A stretch of 64,000 bases of DNA from Quercus robur (lineage: Eukaryota; Streptophyta; Magnoliopsida; Fagales; Fagaceae): positions 637,501 to 701,500 of the forward strand of contig NC_065542.1 of assembly GCF_932294415.1 (NCBI RefSeq), written 5' to 3'. The notes under the pieces were generated by a model that ran no database searches, had not been told where the DNA came from, and saw only the letters and a list, made by a program, of their open reading frames with translations. This document shows positions 35,960 to 48,405 of the stretch, piece after piece; position 1 is the first letter of the stretch; every line of letters starts with the position of its first letter. Both the position numbers and the translations under genes were made by a program.

Positions 35960-38907
35960 TATGATTAGCCAATGCATGGATACACGATCATAAAAGCAAA
36001 TCCCAATAGCAAACACAAGAACCCAAACAACACGAAGAGAAAAAAAACTCAAAACTCTTTGGAGACTATACCACCAACTAGAAAAGTTGGTGCAATACAT
36101 CACACTTAATACACATATCAAATTTTGTATCAATCAAATATTATTTACTATATGATCTATAAGCTTATATTTTATGCATAATTTTAAACTACAAAAATTT
36201 GTGATTTAAACAATTTATTGATGACATAGCTATTATTCTTTAATTTTCTAGAAATTTTGCAAGCATGGAGAATATAAAAAGAAAATGTAATCCAATGGTA
36301 AATTTGTCAAAATTCATCTTATAAAAAAAAATATTGAGTAAGGTTATAACCTAAGTTTACAATTAATTTTGTAGCTAAACTTTGTCCTTTAAGCTTCGTG
36401 CTCCTGCTCCAAACTGATTATACCAATCCTTTTTCCTTGTTAGTTTTTGGTTTTGCAAGTTGAGGCGCCTATTAGAATTATGATTAAATGATTACCTTCA
36501 TTGTTTTATAATAGTTTAATCTTTTGGCACAATTAATAATTTATCATGGTATCAAAATAGAAGATTCTAAGTTCGATCAATGTTTTCATTCTACATGTGT
36601 AAGGTTTTGAATCTCCTCACCATGGAATTGGTAATTGGAGAGTTTTTATATTTGTTGATAAAATTGGAGAAGTTAAAGGTAGAGAGACAATATAGATTTT
36701 TGCTCTAGGGTAAAGGGTAGCTCTCTCACACTTCAATATGAGAATCAAGTATTGTATTTCGTGGGTTGAGAAGGCTATATAAGAGTTAATTGGATGGGTA
36801 CAATAGGGAAGTGTGTAACTAAAATTCTATTAGGTGCTAGCAATCTTGCTCAATCGAGTATCAATTGAGTGCAGGTGAGATTGCAAGACTCATCCAATAT
36901 GCTCAATGCAGCAACTTCAACTCCAATACTTTGACCTCTCACTTAAATACAAATTAACCGACAGAAGTACAAAATACATGGAAAATCAATCAATAGCAAG
37001 AACATACAATTGAGTTAATAGGTTTTATTGATTTTTATATGAACCCACTTTTTTTAATATATAATTAAATAGTTGAGAAGTAAAAATTTGAATTTTGAAT
37101 ATTTATGTCAGAAACATTAGGAGATGTTAACACTCTTGGTTGTGAACTAATTATTAACGTATCAACTACCATTCACAACTGTCATCTCATTGAGAAATTT
37201 TTTGTGAAGATCGAATCAAATCAAATCAAACCAACAATTCTAAAATCCAAACATGAAACTATTAAGAGTTTTTATTATTATTATTATTTTTTTTTTAAGA
37301 AAGAGATGACAAAATAAAGTGCACATGATGACCTTTAGCTCAAATTCAAAAGGTAACGAATAGACATAATTGCTAGGTGATTTCTGCCTTGACTAACCAA
37401 AATAAAAAAGTGAGACAGAGGTACAGCATTAATGTGTCAAGTATTCATTTTTTTCAGCATCAATCAATCAGTTTGCAAGTGGCTCCTATCTTCCAGTATC
37501 TTCCCGGTAAAATAAGACTTAGAATTATAGAAATATATGGGTTTTTATTTAATTTTCTAATTAACTTCCAAGTAATTTTCTTCTTATCCATCAAAAGAGA
37601 AAGAAAGGTAATTCTCATAGTCAAGCTCCGTATGTGTCAATAAAGATGAGATCGGTGTCCGCGCGGTAAATATATTATAAATAAAGGTAAAAGTTAGTTG
37701 AAGTAGTATAATGAGACTTATAAATAGTATCAAAAAGTACAGTGAGGTCCATACATAATAGTAAAAATAAACTGAATAGTAAAATACTTTTAATTTTTAA
37801 TCTTAACTCAAACACACACTGAGTGGAACTATTTATTTATATATAAAAAAAATGTGCATTTATTAGTGGAACTATTTACTTATATATAAAAAAAAAAGTG
37901 CATTTATTATTTCCACATAACTGTACTTGCTTCTCATGCCATCATGGCTACAAATTTGAGGAAAGAAATACTTATTTATACTCCAATTTGCTCCTTACTT
38001 CTTATCAATCTATTTTAAATGAATAGAGTGGATTTTAACACATTATTGTAATTATTTAACATGCTATCAAATTCTAATATTGTGATGGTAAATGCTTATT
38101 TAAAAGAGCAACAAACTCACCGACACAACAATAATTCACAATAGTTTCACACTTTCCCTTACTGGTAACAAAATCCAATCGGAATATTTTAGAATAATTG
38201 TTATTGAGATTTTAAGATATGTTTGCAAGGCCTTCCAAATTCATTGCTACAATAATTCTTCGTTGTTGTTGTTGAAAAAGAAGACACCCACTTCAACTTT
38301 ACACGTACGCTGCTTTAACTCAGAAGGAAATTGCATAAAACTCAAGTAGTCAAGGCCTTTCTTTTTTTAACGAGAAGATGGGAAGGGAGAGGGACACTTT
38401 AGCTTGAGTGCTTGACTTGCATTTTGCTAAGTTCACTTATAGCCTTATTTAAAATTACTCTATTTTACCATTAACATCTTCTAGATTTCTTAGAAAATTT
38501 TTAAATCTTATGACGTTATATATATTTATTTAAAAAAAAAAGAGTAAATTTAATTTTAACATTATCAATAATTTAACACATTATTACATTCTAAAATTGT
38601 GATGGTCAAAGTTTATTTAAAAGAAGAACAAAGTTATGAACAGAGCAAAAAATTACAAGAATAATATTTCTAAATTTTTTTTTCTTCTAATTAATAAACT
38701 TATATAGTAGTAAAATTTATAATGGTGTGACAAAATTCAGTTGGCATATATATTTTAAATGATAGTACAAATTTAAGATATGTTTTGCAAGGGCTTCCTC
38801 GTGATTTCCTACTGCATTGCTAGGATGGTTCCTTGGTGGCAGAGGCGAGGACAGGGATTCCAACTTTACACATACAATGCTTTGACTAAAGAACTTTTAG
38901 AAGAGAA

Positions 38908-38942
<35 letters not shown>

Positions 38943-39251
38943 TGGTGAAAGAAGAGAATTACTCATTACAACCATTTAATTATATTTGGAACAGTTTATT
39001 TGATTTCATTTAATTTATTTATTTTATATACAGTATTATATATTTTATTTTTTTAATATATGTTTTTGTTCAATTAATGTTTTTCATTAAAATAAGTTAA
39101 GGAAAATAAATTATAACAATGGCAGGTTTACAATTGTAACCTAATTTAAATATTTTCTAGAACTTCATAAATAAGCAAGATAAAATATTGAGACAAACAG
39201 TTATGATATAGTCAAAAGTCAAACTATATGTGTAAGTTTCGGTATCTCATA
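35960..39251. other. Duplicated AT-rich spacer
   Basis: 35955-37360 together with 29217-29551 is homologous to 57962-60002, and 37190-37480 matches 53560-53880. Sequence from 38981 onward matches 52750 onward. Two copies of a recurrent short fragment lie at 38205-38330 and 38770-38885. A long poly-T lies near 38911. No gene is supported. Confidence 0.6.
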
Positions 39252-39465
39252 GCTTTCTATGAGTCTTTTGGCTTAATATTGTTAAATTCGAAGTTAATTT
39301 GTGCTATAGGTACTGTTCCAACTTATTTAGGAATTTGAGGAAAGAGAGTGAATTTCGGCAATACCGTTGCCGAAATTCAACAAAAGTAGGAGAGAGAAAT
39401 TTTTGATTTTCGGCAACACCATCACCGAAATTCCTTCTGCACATTTCAATTTTTTTTTTTTTTTT

Positions 39466-39651
39466 AAAATGATATGTGCACACAATTTTTACAATAATTT
39501 TACAACATTTTCACAACAAATCACAGGTAATTAGTTATTATTAGTTAAAATTTGAATTTAACACTGAGATTACTTTTTTAATCCAACAATAACAACCTGC
39601 CACTTAAAATTTGTTGTAAAAATATTGTAAAAATTGTGTGCACATATCATT

Positions 39652-39653
<2 letters not shown>
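39466..39653. mobile_element. Nested MITE in left arm
   Basis: About 188 bp bounded by AATGATATGTGCACACAATT and its inverse AATTGTGTGCACATATCATT, inside the left TIR of the Mutator-like element. Confidence 0.7.
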
Positions 39654-39690
<37 letters not shown>

Positions 39691-40509
39691 GAAATGTGGC
39701 AATGGCATTGCCGAAATAGGAGGGAAAAATTTCCCTCCTATTTCGGCTAGGGGTGTGTTCGGTTCGGTTTCGGTCGGTTTGTATGGGTATGGCCAACCGA
39801 AACCGAATATTTCGGTTTGTGAAATTCTCAACCGAAACCGACCGAAATGGCTGGAAATCAATCGGTTTCGGTGTATTTCGGTTTCAATCGGTTTCGGTCG
39901 GTTTTCGGTTTTCCAAAGAGAGGGTTATTGAGATTTTCAAAACCACACCATAAGCTCAAAACACAAACAAAACCAGCATTCCACTCCAAATCAGTATTTG
40001 CTACTACTTATCCAAGAATTAACAAACCCCAATTCAAATAAAGATTAAAAATAAATAAATAAATAAAACAACACTTCAACTCTGCTAACAGATACCCTTT
40101 TTTCCAAAACAGAAATTCTTGATGTTCTTATCTGTTCAGAAAGAATCAGAGAATATGGAGAGGAAACTTATCTGGGAAAATGAAAATTCTTCTGAAGCTT
40201 AAAACTTTCCGGCGAAAAAAAAAAAAACTCAGAGGCAAGAAACTGCAGAGAAAGTTTGTGGGAAAATGGGATGTGAGGAATGGAAGGAAAGACCGACCAA
40301 TGTTCGTTGGTTTGGCGTTCTGTAATGTGCAAATGTGTAAGATTTTCACAGCTTGAAGAAAGAGACAGAAAAAATTGAGAGAAAAAGTTGGGGAAGGAGG
40401 CGCCTGAAGAAAAGAAAAGAAAAGGGAAGGATATAATAGGGGTATTTTCGTATTTATCTCATGCTCTAGGGTTTTAAAAAATTAAATAGCAAAAAAGACA
40501 CACACGCCC

Positions 40510-40572
40510 CACGCGAAGGCTTGAACCTGGGAACAGCTAGCCAAACAACAAGGTGCATACCACTAAGCCACT
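40510..40572 (-). repeat. tRNA-like (SINE head-like) segment
   Basis: On the minus strand an A-box-like TGGCTTAGTGG (40570-40560) is followed at normal distance by a B-box-like GGTTCAAGCC (40527-40518). I cannot fold a proper tRNA, so this is probably a tRNA-derived SINE piece or tRNA relic. Confidence 0.4.
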
Positions 40573-40596
40573 GATCAGTTATGTACTAGTGTTACA

Positions 40597-40635
<39 letters not shown>

Positions 40636-40747
40636 GGTCGGTTCGGTCGGTTTCGGTGTGAAAAAATCAAACACCGAAACCGAAACCGAAAATTTCGGTT
40701 TGCCATTGCCACATTTCACTTTTTTTTTTTTTTTTTCTTTTTTAAAA

Positions 40748-40935
40748 GAAATGATATGTGCATACAATTTTTACAATATTTTTACAACAAATTTTAAGTG
40801 GCAGGTTGTTATTGTTGGATTAAAAAAGTAATCTCAGTGTTAAATTCAAATTTTAACTAATAATAACTAATTACCTGTGATTTGTTGTGAAAATGTTGTA
40901 AAATTATTGTAAAAATTGTGTGCACATATCATTTT
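40748..40935. mobile_element. Nested MITE in right arm
   Basis: The same MITE as at 39466-39653, present as its mirror copy in the right TIR. It therefore belongs to the arm that was duplicated or copied. Confidence 0.7.
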
Positions 40936-41150
40936 AAAAAAAAAAAAAAAAATTGAAATGTGCAGAAGGAATTTCGGTGATGGTGTTGCCGAAAATCAAA
41001 AATTTCTCTCTCCTACTTTTGTTGAATTTCGGCAACGGTATTGCCGAAATTCACTCTCTTTCCTCAAATTCCTAAATAAGTTGGAACAGTACCTATAGCA
41101 CAAATTAACTTCGAATTTAACAATATTAAGCCAAAAGACTCGCTTTCTAT

Positions 41151-42566
41151 AGTTTATTTGCAAAGCATTTATTAAAATATATATTTTTATAATTTTTATA
41201 CTAAATGTGTGACAAAAAAATTAAAAATTACTAACTTATTTTTAGGATTAAAAAAAAGGTTTTGGTAAATTTTGAAAAGAAAAAAAATAGAGACAAAAAA
41301 CAAAAATCAAACAAATTTAGCTAAACAAAACTCTTGAGAGCACATTCTCCAACATGTTTAATGAGTACATTTGTCATAGTATTTTCACTTCATTATTGTT
41401 CTTTAGGTTCTTTTAAATTTCAGTAATTTGTTTAATTAATAAACTTGATAAATTGGGTTAAAAAAGAACTTCTCTTTCTATTACCTTTTTTTCTCCTATT
41501 TCCTCTTAGTTCATTAAAAATATATGTCAATTAATTGAGCAATAAAATATTAAAACCCTTGGCTAGCTCTAAACTCACGCAGCCTACAGAGAGAAGTTGG
41601 ATTCATGGGCTCCGTTCACAATTTCTCTTAGTTGTGTCTTTTCCTGATTGTGAGTATTTAAAAATAGGTTGGATATAAGCCAACTATTAGAGTAAGTCAC
41701 TTCAACGTTTATCTCGACAACTCATATTAATATAAGTTTAAGTTTGAACTCAAATTTAAATTCACCTATTAGGTTAGCAATGTGGACTATTCATTGGCCA
41801 TGGGTTATGGGTTGGGTCAAACCGACCCAATTTCTAAATACTAACAAAAAAAATATTGAATTACATCTTGATAGATAATTAAGTTAAATAAACAATTATA
41901 ACATATTTTCTTTTATATATAGAAAAAGAGACCATAGTCATCTTGTAAAACATAATAGCTTCTAAAGTTTTGATTATCATCAACAAGCATTTTATGCGAT
42001 ATTATTTTATGTGTAAACCATTAAAAATCTATAAAAAAAAAACAAACTGTGAATTGTTTATGTAAGGAAGGACATATATCCATATTATTTTTCCCATAAA
42101 ACAATATCATAGGGAGGTTTTGTATTACACTAAAAAATCCCACTGAGTTTACACTTAAAATCTTTCATAGAGTTAGGACTATAAATAAGTAAGCTATTTA
42201 TAAAGTCATATTCAACTCTATAAAAAACTTGTTTTTGTTCGTTTATATAAGATACGAGCTAAATTCATGCTCAAATTTATGTGCAATTTAAACATAATAA
42301 TGTGTTCGTGAATAAATTTGTTAGACCTATAGTTAAATGATTAAATTTATCATTTTTTTTAAAGTTTAAACATTTAAAATAATTATTAATTTAACATGGT
42401 ATTAGAATATGAGATCTTCATTTCAATTCTTAGCTATATACTCTACCTCCCACAAAAGCTTAAGATTTGGGATAATTGACAATATAACAAAACTTACATG
42501 TATGATGCTAAGTAAATATAATATTAATTCATAAAAAAAGTACATATAATATTAATATTTCAATAA
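41151..42566. other. AT-rich spacer before RE-B
   Basis: Up to about 41560 this continues the duplicated block matching 53030-53505. The remainder is AT-rich without recognised genes. It includes a GGGTTGGGTCAAACCGACCC motif near 41810 that resembles the hAT subterminal repeats. Confidence 0.5.
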
Positions 42567-42571
42567 GAACC

Positions 42572-43048
42572 TGACGGGAATGACGACTCTACATCCCGCT
42601 GACGAAGATACCATTACTGACGGGAGAATCATCCATGACGAAGTGATCAGAAACAACGAAGGAAGCCATCATCACTGACGAGGCAGAGAGTGATTCAATA
42701 CGATCAATCAATGATCCGAGCAGTTACCAAATCAACCAAGAAGACCGTTGGAGGGCCTATTCAAAGTCTCATTACTAGCCAGGTGCGTTACAAAAGAAAG
42801 CATTAACAGCCTCAACGGCTAGCCCTTATGGGCTCAGGTATAAAACTCTCACACAACCAACAGAAGCGGATATATGCAAAAAATACTCTGAAACTATCTT
42901 TTATTTCTTTATTGTGTTTAACTGTGATCCTAACTTTGGCATCGGAGACTTTGTGGCAGGCGCCACACCGGTGTCCCTCGTCGTGCAAACCTTCACACCC
43001 CACGAGTGATTCCATCTGTTCATTCACTGACGGATTTGTGTTCCATCA
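42572..43048 (+). repeat. RE-B 5' LTR
   Basis: 477 bp. The first 120 bases contain six TGACG motifs. TATA-like TATAAAACTC at 42839-42848. Confidence 0.93.
42839..42848 (+). promoter_or_regulatory. RE-B LTR TATA box
   Basis: TATAAAACTC about 270 bases into the LTR, placed as in RE-A. Conserved in the 3' LTR (about 52142). Confidence 0.6.
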
Positions 43049-43051
43049 GTT

Positions 43052-43068
43052 TGGCGCCGTCTGTGGGA
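43052..43068 (+). other. RE-B primer binding site
   Basis: TGGCGCCGTCTGTGGGA starts three bases after the 5' LTR, identical to RE-A and RE-C. Confidence 0.75.
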
Positions 43069-43124
43069 ACGAGTTTTCAGATTTACATTCGAAAACGTAG
43101 TTTCCATCAATTCACCATATCCAG

Positions 43125-46100
43125 ATGGAATCCAACCCAGATTCAACAGCCTTGGCCCAGCAAGTTCAAGCCCTGGCAGCCACCATTGAGGAACTCACTA
43201 GGCAGAACCAGGAAATGAAGCTGCGGCTCCAGCAGATTCAACAAGCTCAACAGGAAGAAAACCGGTCCAAGGGTAACACGGAGGGAGAGGGGGATAGCCA
43301 ACAGAGGGAAACCCCCCGGAGACCAACTACTCCGGACGAACAGAACTCAGATCTTCTTCGGGAAATGAGGAAAGAGATGGACGAACTAAGGAGCGCTATC
43401 AAGGAAAAGACAGACCGGAGTGTAGACAAGATGGTAAGGGCTACAGATTCGCCCTTCACTGCAGCAGTACTTGATTGCCCCGTGCCGTCAAAGTTTCGCC
43501 TGCCTCAATTAGAACCATTCGACGGACTCAAGGACCCTCAGGATCATCTTAATACCTTTAAGACGACTCTGGGCCTTCAACAACCACCTGACGAGATATT
43601 ATGCCGTTCCTTCCCTACGACTCTCAAAGGAGCTGCAAGAGAGTGGTTTACTAAGTTGCCAAACTCGTCCATAGACAACTTCGATCAGCTAAGTAGTGCT
43701 TTCCTGCGTCACTTCATAGGGGGACAACGCCCAAGGAGACCAGTAGATTACTTACTCACCATAAGACAGGGAGAGAAGGAGGCTCTGAGGTCATATGTCA
43801 AGCGATTCACCCGGGAAACACTGGAGGTGGACGAAGCTGATGACAAAGTACAACTGACGACCTTCAAGGCAGGGTTGAAATCCAGAGACCTTGTAGCCTC
43901 TCTTGCCAAAAACCCCCCGAAGACAATGGCTGAGATGCTCCTGAAGGCCCAAAAATACATGAACGCGGAAGACGCTCTAGCTGCCATAAAAGATACCGAG
44001 AGGCTAGGAGATAAGTCCAAGAGGGAAGACGACCGCAGAGGGCAAAAGAGAGACAGACCAGAACATCGGAACAGTGACGGGAATAGGAGGAGAGATGAAA
44101 AAAATCCTCGTCAGGTAAAATTTACTCCTTTGGTTATGCCTGTTGACAAGATTTTCACGCAGATCAAGGATGAGCATTATCTCAAATGGCCCAGGCCATT
44201 ACACTCGTCCCCCAACGTACGTGACAAGAACAAGTATTGCCGGTTCCACAGAGACCACGGCCACAACACAGAAGATTGCAGAGACCTGAAGGAACAAATA
44301 GAGGAGTTAATACGGAAAGGAAAGTTGCAGAAGTATGTAAAGAAAGGAGAATATAGCAAGTTCAGAGACGACAACAGGACCCAAAAGGAATCCTTCACTC
44401 AGGACGACGACCATACATCCCAACCTCCACGCAAAGTGATCGGGGAGATAAACACGATCACGGGAGGACCAATCGCAGGAGGGTCATTCAGATCGCTTAG
44501 AAAAGCATATCACAGACAGGTAAACAGCGTCCACGCCATTCCTCCGTCCAAGTACCAACGAACATACCAAGATATGTCCTTTAATGAAGGAGACGCCAGG
44601 GGAGTGAAACAGCTTCACAACGATCCCCTGGTCATAGTGCTGAATATAGAAGGGTTCAATACCAGAAGGATCCTTGTTGATAACGGAAGCTCGGCGGATA
44701 TCATCTACCTCCCAGCCTTCCAGCAGTTGAAGTTAGATCCAAAAAGGCTCCGTCCTTTTGACTCTCCGCTTGTTAGTTTCAGTGGAGACAGGGTCTACCC
44801 CAGGGGTATAGTGACTCTGACGGTGACAGCAGGGACCTATCCGTTGCAGCTGACCAAACAAGTAGATTTCCTAGTTGTAGATTGCCCCTCGTCCTACAAT
44901 GTCATCATTGGGAGGCCTACCCTAAACAAATGGAAGGCAGCAACAGCCACATACTGTTTGAAGGTGAAATTCCCAACAGACGATGGTGTAGGTGAAGTGA
45001 AGGGAGATCAGGTCCTGGCAAGGGAGTGCTACCAGGCCGTACTGGCAAGAAAGGAGAACCACACGTGGACGATAGAAGAAAAAGAGGAAGACGGAATGGA
45101 GATCCTGGAAGCAGTGGAGTTGGTAGAAGGAAATGCGGACAGGACAACCAGGATAGGGACGACGCTAAGCCCTGAGATGAGAGCGAAACTCATAAAGTTC
45201 CTTAAAGGGAATCTTGATGTCTTTGCATGGAGTCACGAGGACATGCCAGGCATATCTCCAGAGATCATCCAGCATAGACTGAATGTGGACGCCAACAGGA
45301 AGCCCGTTCAGCAGCGACGAAGAACTTTCGCTCCGGAGCGAGATCAGGCAGTAGCAGAAGAGGTAACCAAACTATTGACGGCTGGGTTCATCCGAGAGGT
45401 ATACTACCCAGAATGGCTCGCCAACGTCGTCCTGGTAAAGAAACCAAATGGAAAGTGGAGAATGTGTGTAGACTTCACTGACCTGAATAAAGCATGCCCA
45501 AAGGACAACTTCCCTCTACCAAGGATAGACCAGCTCGTGGACTCTACCGCTGGACACAAGTTGTTGACGTTCATGGACGCCTTCTCAGGGTACAACCAGA
45601 TAAAGATGGCTGAAGAAGACCAGGAGAAGACCGCCTTCATCACCAGCCAGGGACTTTATTGTTACAAGGTGATGCCTTTTGGGTTGAAAAATGCTGGAGC
45701 TATATATCAGAGGATGGTAAACAAAATGTTCAACCAAAAAATTGGTAGAAACATGGAGGTCTACGTAGACGATATGCTCGTCAAGAGTAAGGAAGAGCTT
45801 GCACATCTGAACGACCTGGAGGAGACTTTCGCAACCCTGAGAAAACACCAGATGAAGTTGAATCCAAACAAATGTGTTTTTGGGGTAGCCTCGGGAAAAT
45901 TCCTGGGATTCATGGTGTCCCAGAGAGGAATAGAAGCCAATCCAGAAAAAGTACAAGCTATCATTGACATGGCCCCACCCAAGACCGTCAAGGAGGTACA
46001 AAAACTTACAGGAAGGATAGCAGCTCTAAATAGGTTCGTCTCTAGGGCCACAGACAAATGCCTGCCCTTTTTCAAAACCCTCAAGCAAGCTTTCGTTTGG

Positions 46101-48299
46101 ACCGACGAATGCGAAGCAGCGTTCCAAGAGCTGAAGCGATACCTGAGCAGTCCACCTCTCCTGAGCCCGTCCAAAGGAGGGGAGAACCTATACTTGTACC
46201 TGGCGGTGTCAGTCTCGGCAGTCAGCGCAGCCTTGATTAGAGAAGAGGGCAAAAAGCAACTCCCAGTGTACTACGTCAGTCAGGCCTTTCAAGGAGCCGA
46301 GTTCAGATACCCAAGGATTGAAAAGATTGCGTTCGCGCTTATAGTAGCCTCGCGCAAGCTCAGGCCGTATTTCCAGTCAAATCCTATCCTTGTGATGACG
46401 GATCAGCCAATTAAGAAATCAATGAACAGACCAGAAGCAGCAGGGAGAATGGTCCAATGGGCAATCGAACTCAGCCAATTTGACATCGAGTACCATCCAA
46501 GAGCAGCCATCAAGGCACAAGCTCTGGCTGACTTCATCGCCGAATTCACTCTTCCAGACGAAGAAGGAACTACAGACGAAGTTGATAAATGGACAATACA
46601 GACAGATGGTTCGTCGGCCCAAAAGAGGGGGGGAGTAGAGGTCGTCATAACTACCCCCGACGGAGAAGTGATGAAGTATGGAGTTCAACTGGAATTCCCG
46701 GCCACCAATAATGAAGCCGAATATGAAGGAATATTGACGGGCTTGAGGCTTGGAAAAGCTCTTGGTGCCAAAAATTTGCTGGTCCAGAGTGATTCAAAGC
46801 TGGTAATCGGACAGATCAGTGGAGAGTACGAGGCAAAGGAAGAAAGGATGCAGAAATACCTTCAACTAACGAGGCAATTAACTCAGGAGTTCGACACAGT
46901 GGATTTCGTCCAGATACCAAGAAACCAGAATATTGAAGCTGACGAAGTGTCGAAACTAGCGTCGTCAGAAGCAGGAATGACAAGCACAGACGTGGCAATA
47001 GAAATTCAGAAATGCCCAAGTATTGAAGAGGTAGCAGTGCTCACCACCCAGGGCACAAACACCTGGATGACGCCCTTAATATCCTTCCTCTAAGACGGAC
47101 ACTTACCTCAGAATACTGACAAAGCCAGAAAGGTCAGAAAGAGAGCGGCTAGGTTCACGATCTTAAATGACGTCTTGTACAAGAGAGGCTTCTCTATGCC
47201 CTACCTGAAGTGCGTCGGCGAGGACGAGGCCAAATACATCCTAGAAGAAGTACACGGAGGAGTCTGTGGCGACCATGCCGGCCCCAGATCCCTAGTAAAC
47301 AAGGTGATAAGAGCGGGGTACTTTTGGCCAACCATGCAGGGGGATGCTGCTAACCTCGTCAGAAGATGCAACAGATGCCAGCGGTACGGGAATGTACAAC
47401 GGCTTCCAGCAGAGAAGATGACGACCATATCCTTCCCATGGCCATTCGCGCAATGGGGAATCGACATCGTCGGTCCCCTGCCCCAAGGTAAAGGTCAGGT
47501 AAAATTCCTTCTAGTTGCTATTGACTATTTCACAAAATGGGTTGAAGCAGAGGCCTTAGCAACCATCACTGAGGCTCGGATCCGGAGCTTCGTGTGGAAA
47601 AACATTATTTGCAGGTTCGGGATCCCTTTGACGATCATATCTGATAATGGGAAGCAGTTCGATAGCCAAGGCTTCAGAGAGTTCTGCTCGAACCTCGGGA
47701 TCAAGAATCAGTTCTCATCCCCGGGACACCCCCAAGCAAATGGACAGACGGAAGTAACAAACAGGACGCTGCTCAAGATAATCAAAACCAAGCTGGACGA
47801 AGCAAAAGGTGCCTGGCCAGAGGAACTGCCTAGTGTCTTGTGGGCATACCGGACTACAGCCAGAACCCCGACAGGAGAGACGCCCTTCAGGCTTACCTAC
47901 GGCTCAGAAGCAGTGATCCCAGTAGAAGTTGGAGTAACAAGCATCAGGCGAGGAGCTTTCAGAGAGGGACTCAATGACGAGGGGCTGCGGTTCAACCTGG
48001 ATTGCTTGGATGAAATAAGAGACAACGCGTCCAGTAGAATGACAAAGTATCAAAAGAAAATGGCCGAGTATTACAATAAGAGGGTCAAACTCAGGCGTCT
48101 GGCCATAGGGGACCTCGTCCTTCGCGAAGTCACTATAGCTACTAAAGATCATACTCAAGGGAAGCTGGGCCCTACATGGGAAGGGCCATATCGCGTCGTT
48201 CATTACTCTAGGCAAGGGAGTTACCATCTGGAAACTATGGACGGACGAAAGCTCCCTCGTCCTTGGAACATTGAGCATTTAAAGAAATACCATGAGTAA
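43125..48299 (+). pseudogene. RE-B gag-pol polyprotein with one premature stop
   Basis: One frame of 1725 codons with a single internal stop, TAA at 47091-47093, where RE-A has a Gln codon (CAA to TAA). Domains by residue: gag capsid region around 173, CHHC zinc knuckle ([14 protein letters not shown]) about 371, protease VDNGSSADI about 519, RT YVDDM about 880, first RNase H from about 1020 with LAVS where the catalytic DAS is expected, second RNase H from about 1158 with TDGSS, NNEAEYE, QSDSKL and EADEV, integrase zinc ligands HGGVCGDHAG / CNRCQ near 1376, and a D-D-35-E triad at about 1467, 1507 and 1543. The stop separates the RNase H part from integrase. Without read-through the element makes no integrase. 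Otherwise full length. Confidence 0.93.
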
Positions 48300-48405
48300 A
48301 TGTAACACACGAATGCACTCATTACTGAAGTTAATAAAAATATTATTCATTCAATGTTTGTGCGCAGGCAGTACAGGTCGACCATGAGGCCTATAAATCA
48401 TTAAT

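Larger units (their letters stand above)
39261..41141. mobile_element. Mutator-like non-autonomous element with long terminal inverted repeats (1881 bp)
   Basis: Starts GAGTCTTTTGGCTTAATATT and ends with the exact inverse. The flanks are a perfect 9-bp duplication GCTTTCTAT (39252-39260 and 41142-41150). The arms are about 445 bp (39261 to about 39708, and about 40700-41141). The paralogous spacer at about 53020 reads CATAGCTTTCTATAGTTTAT, an empty site. A 9-bp target duplication with long TIRs is typical of Mutator-like elements. The centre holds CGGTTTCGGTCGG-rich repeats, about 650 bp of gene-like non-repetitive DNA, and a tRNA-like segment. No transposase is present. Confidence 0.85.
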
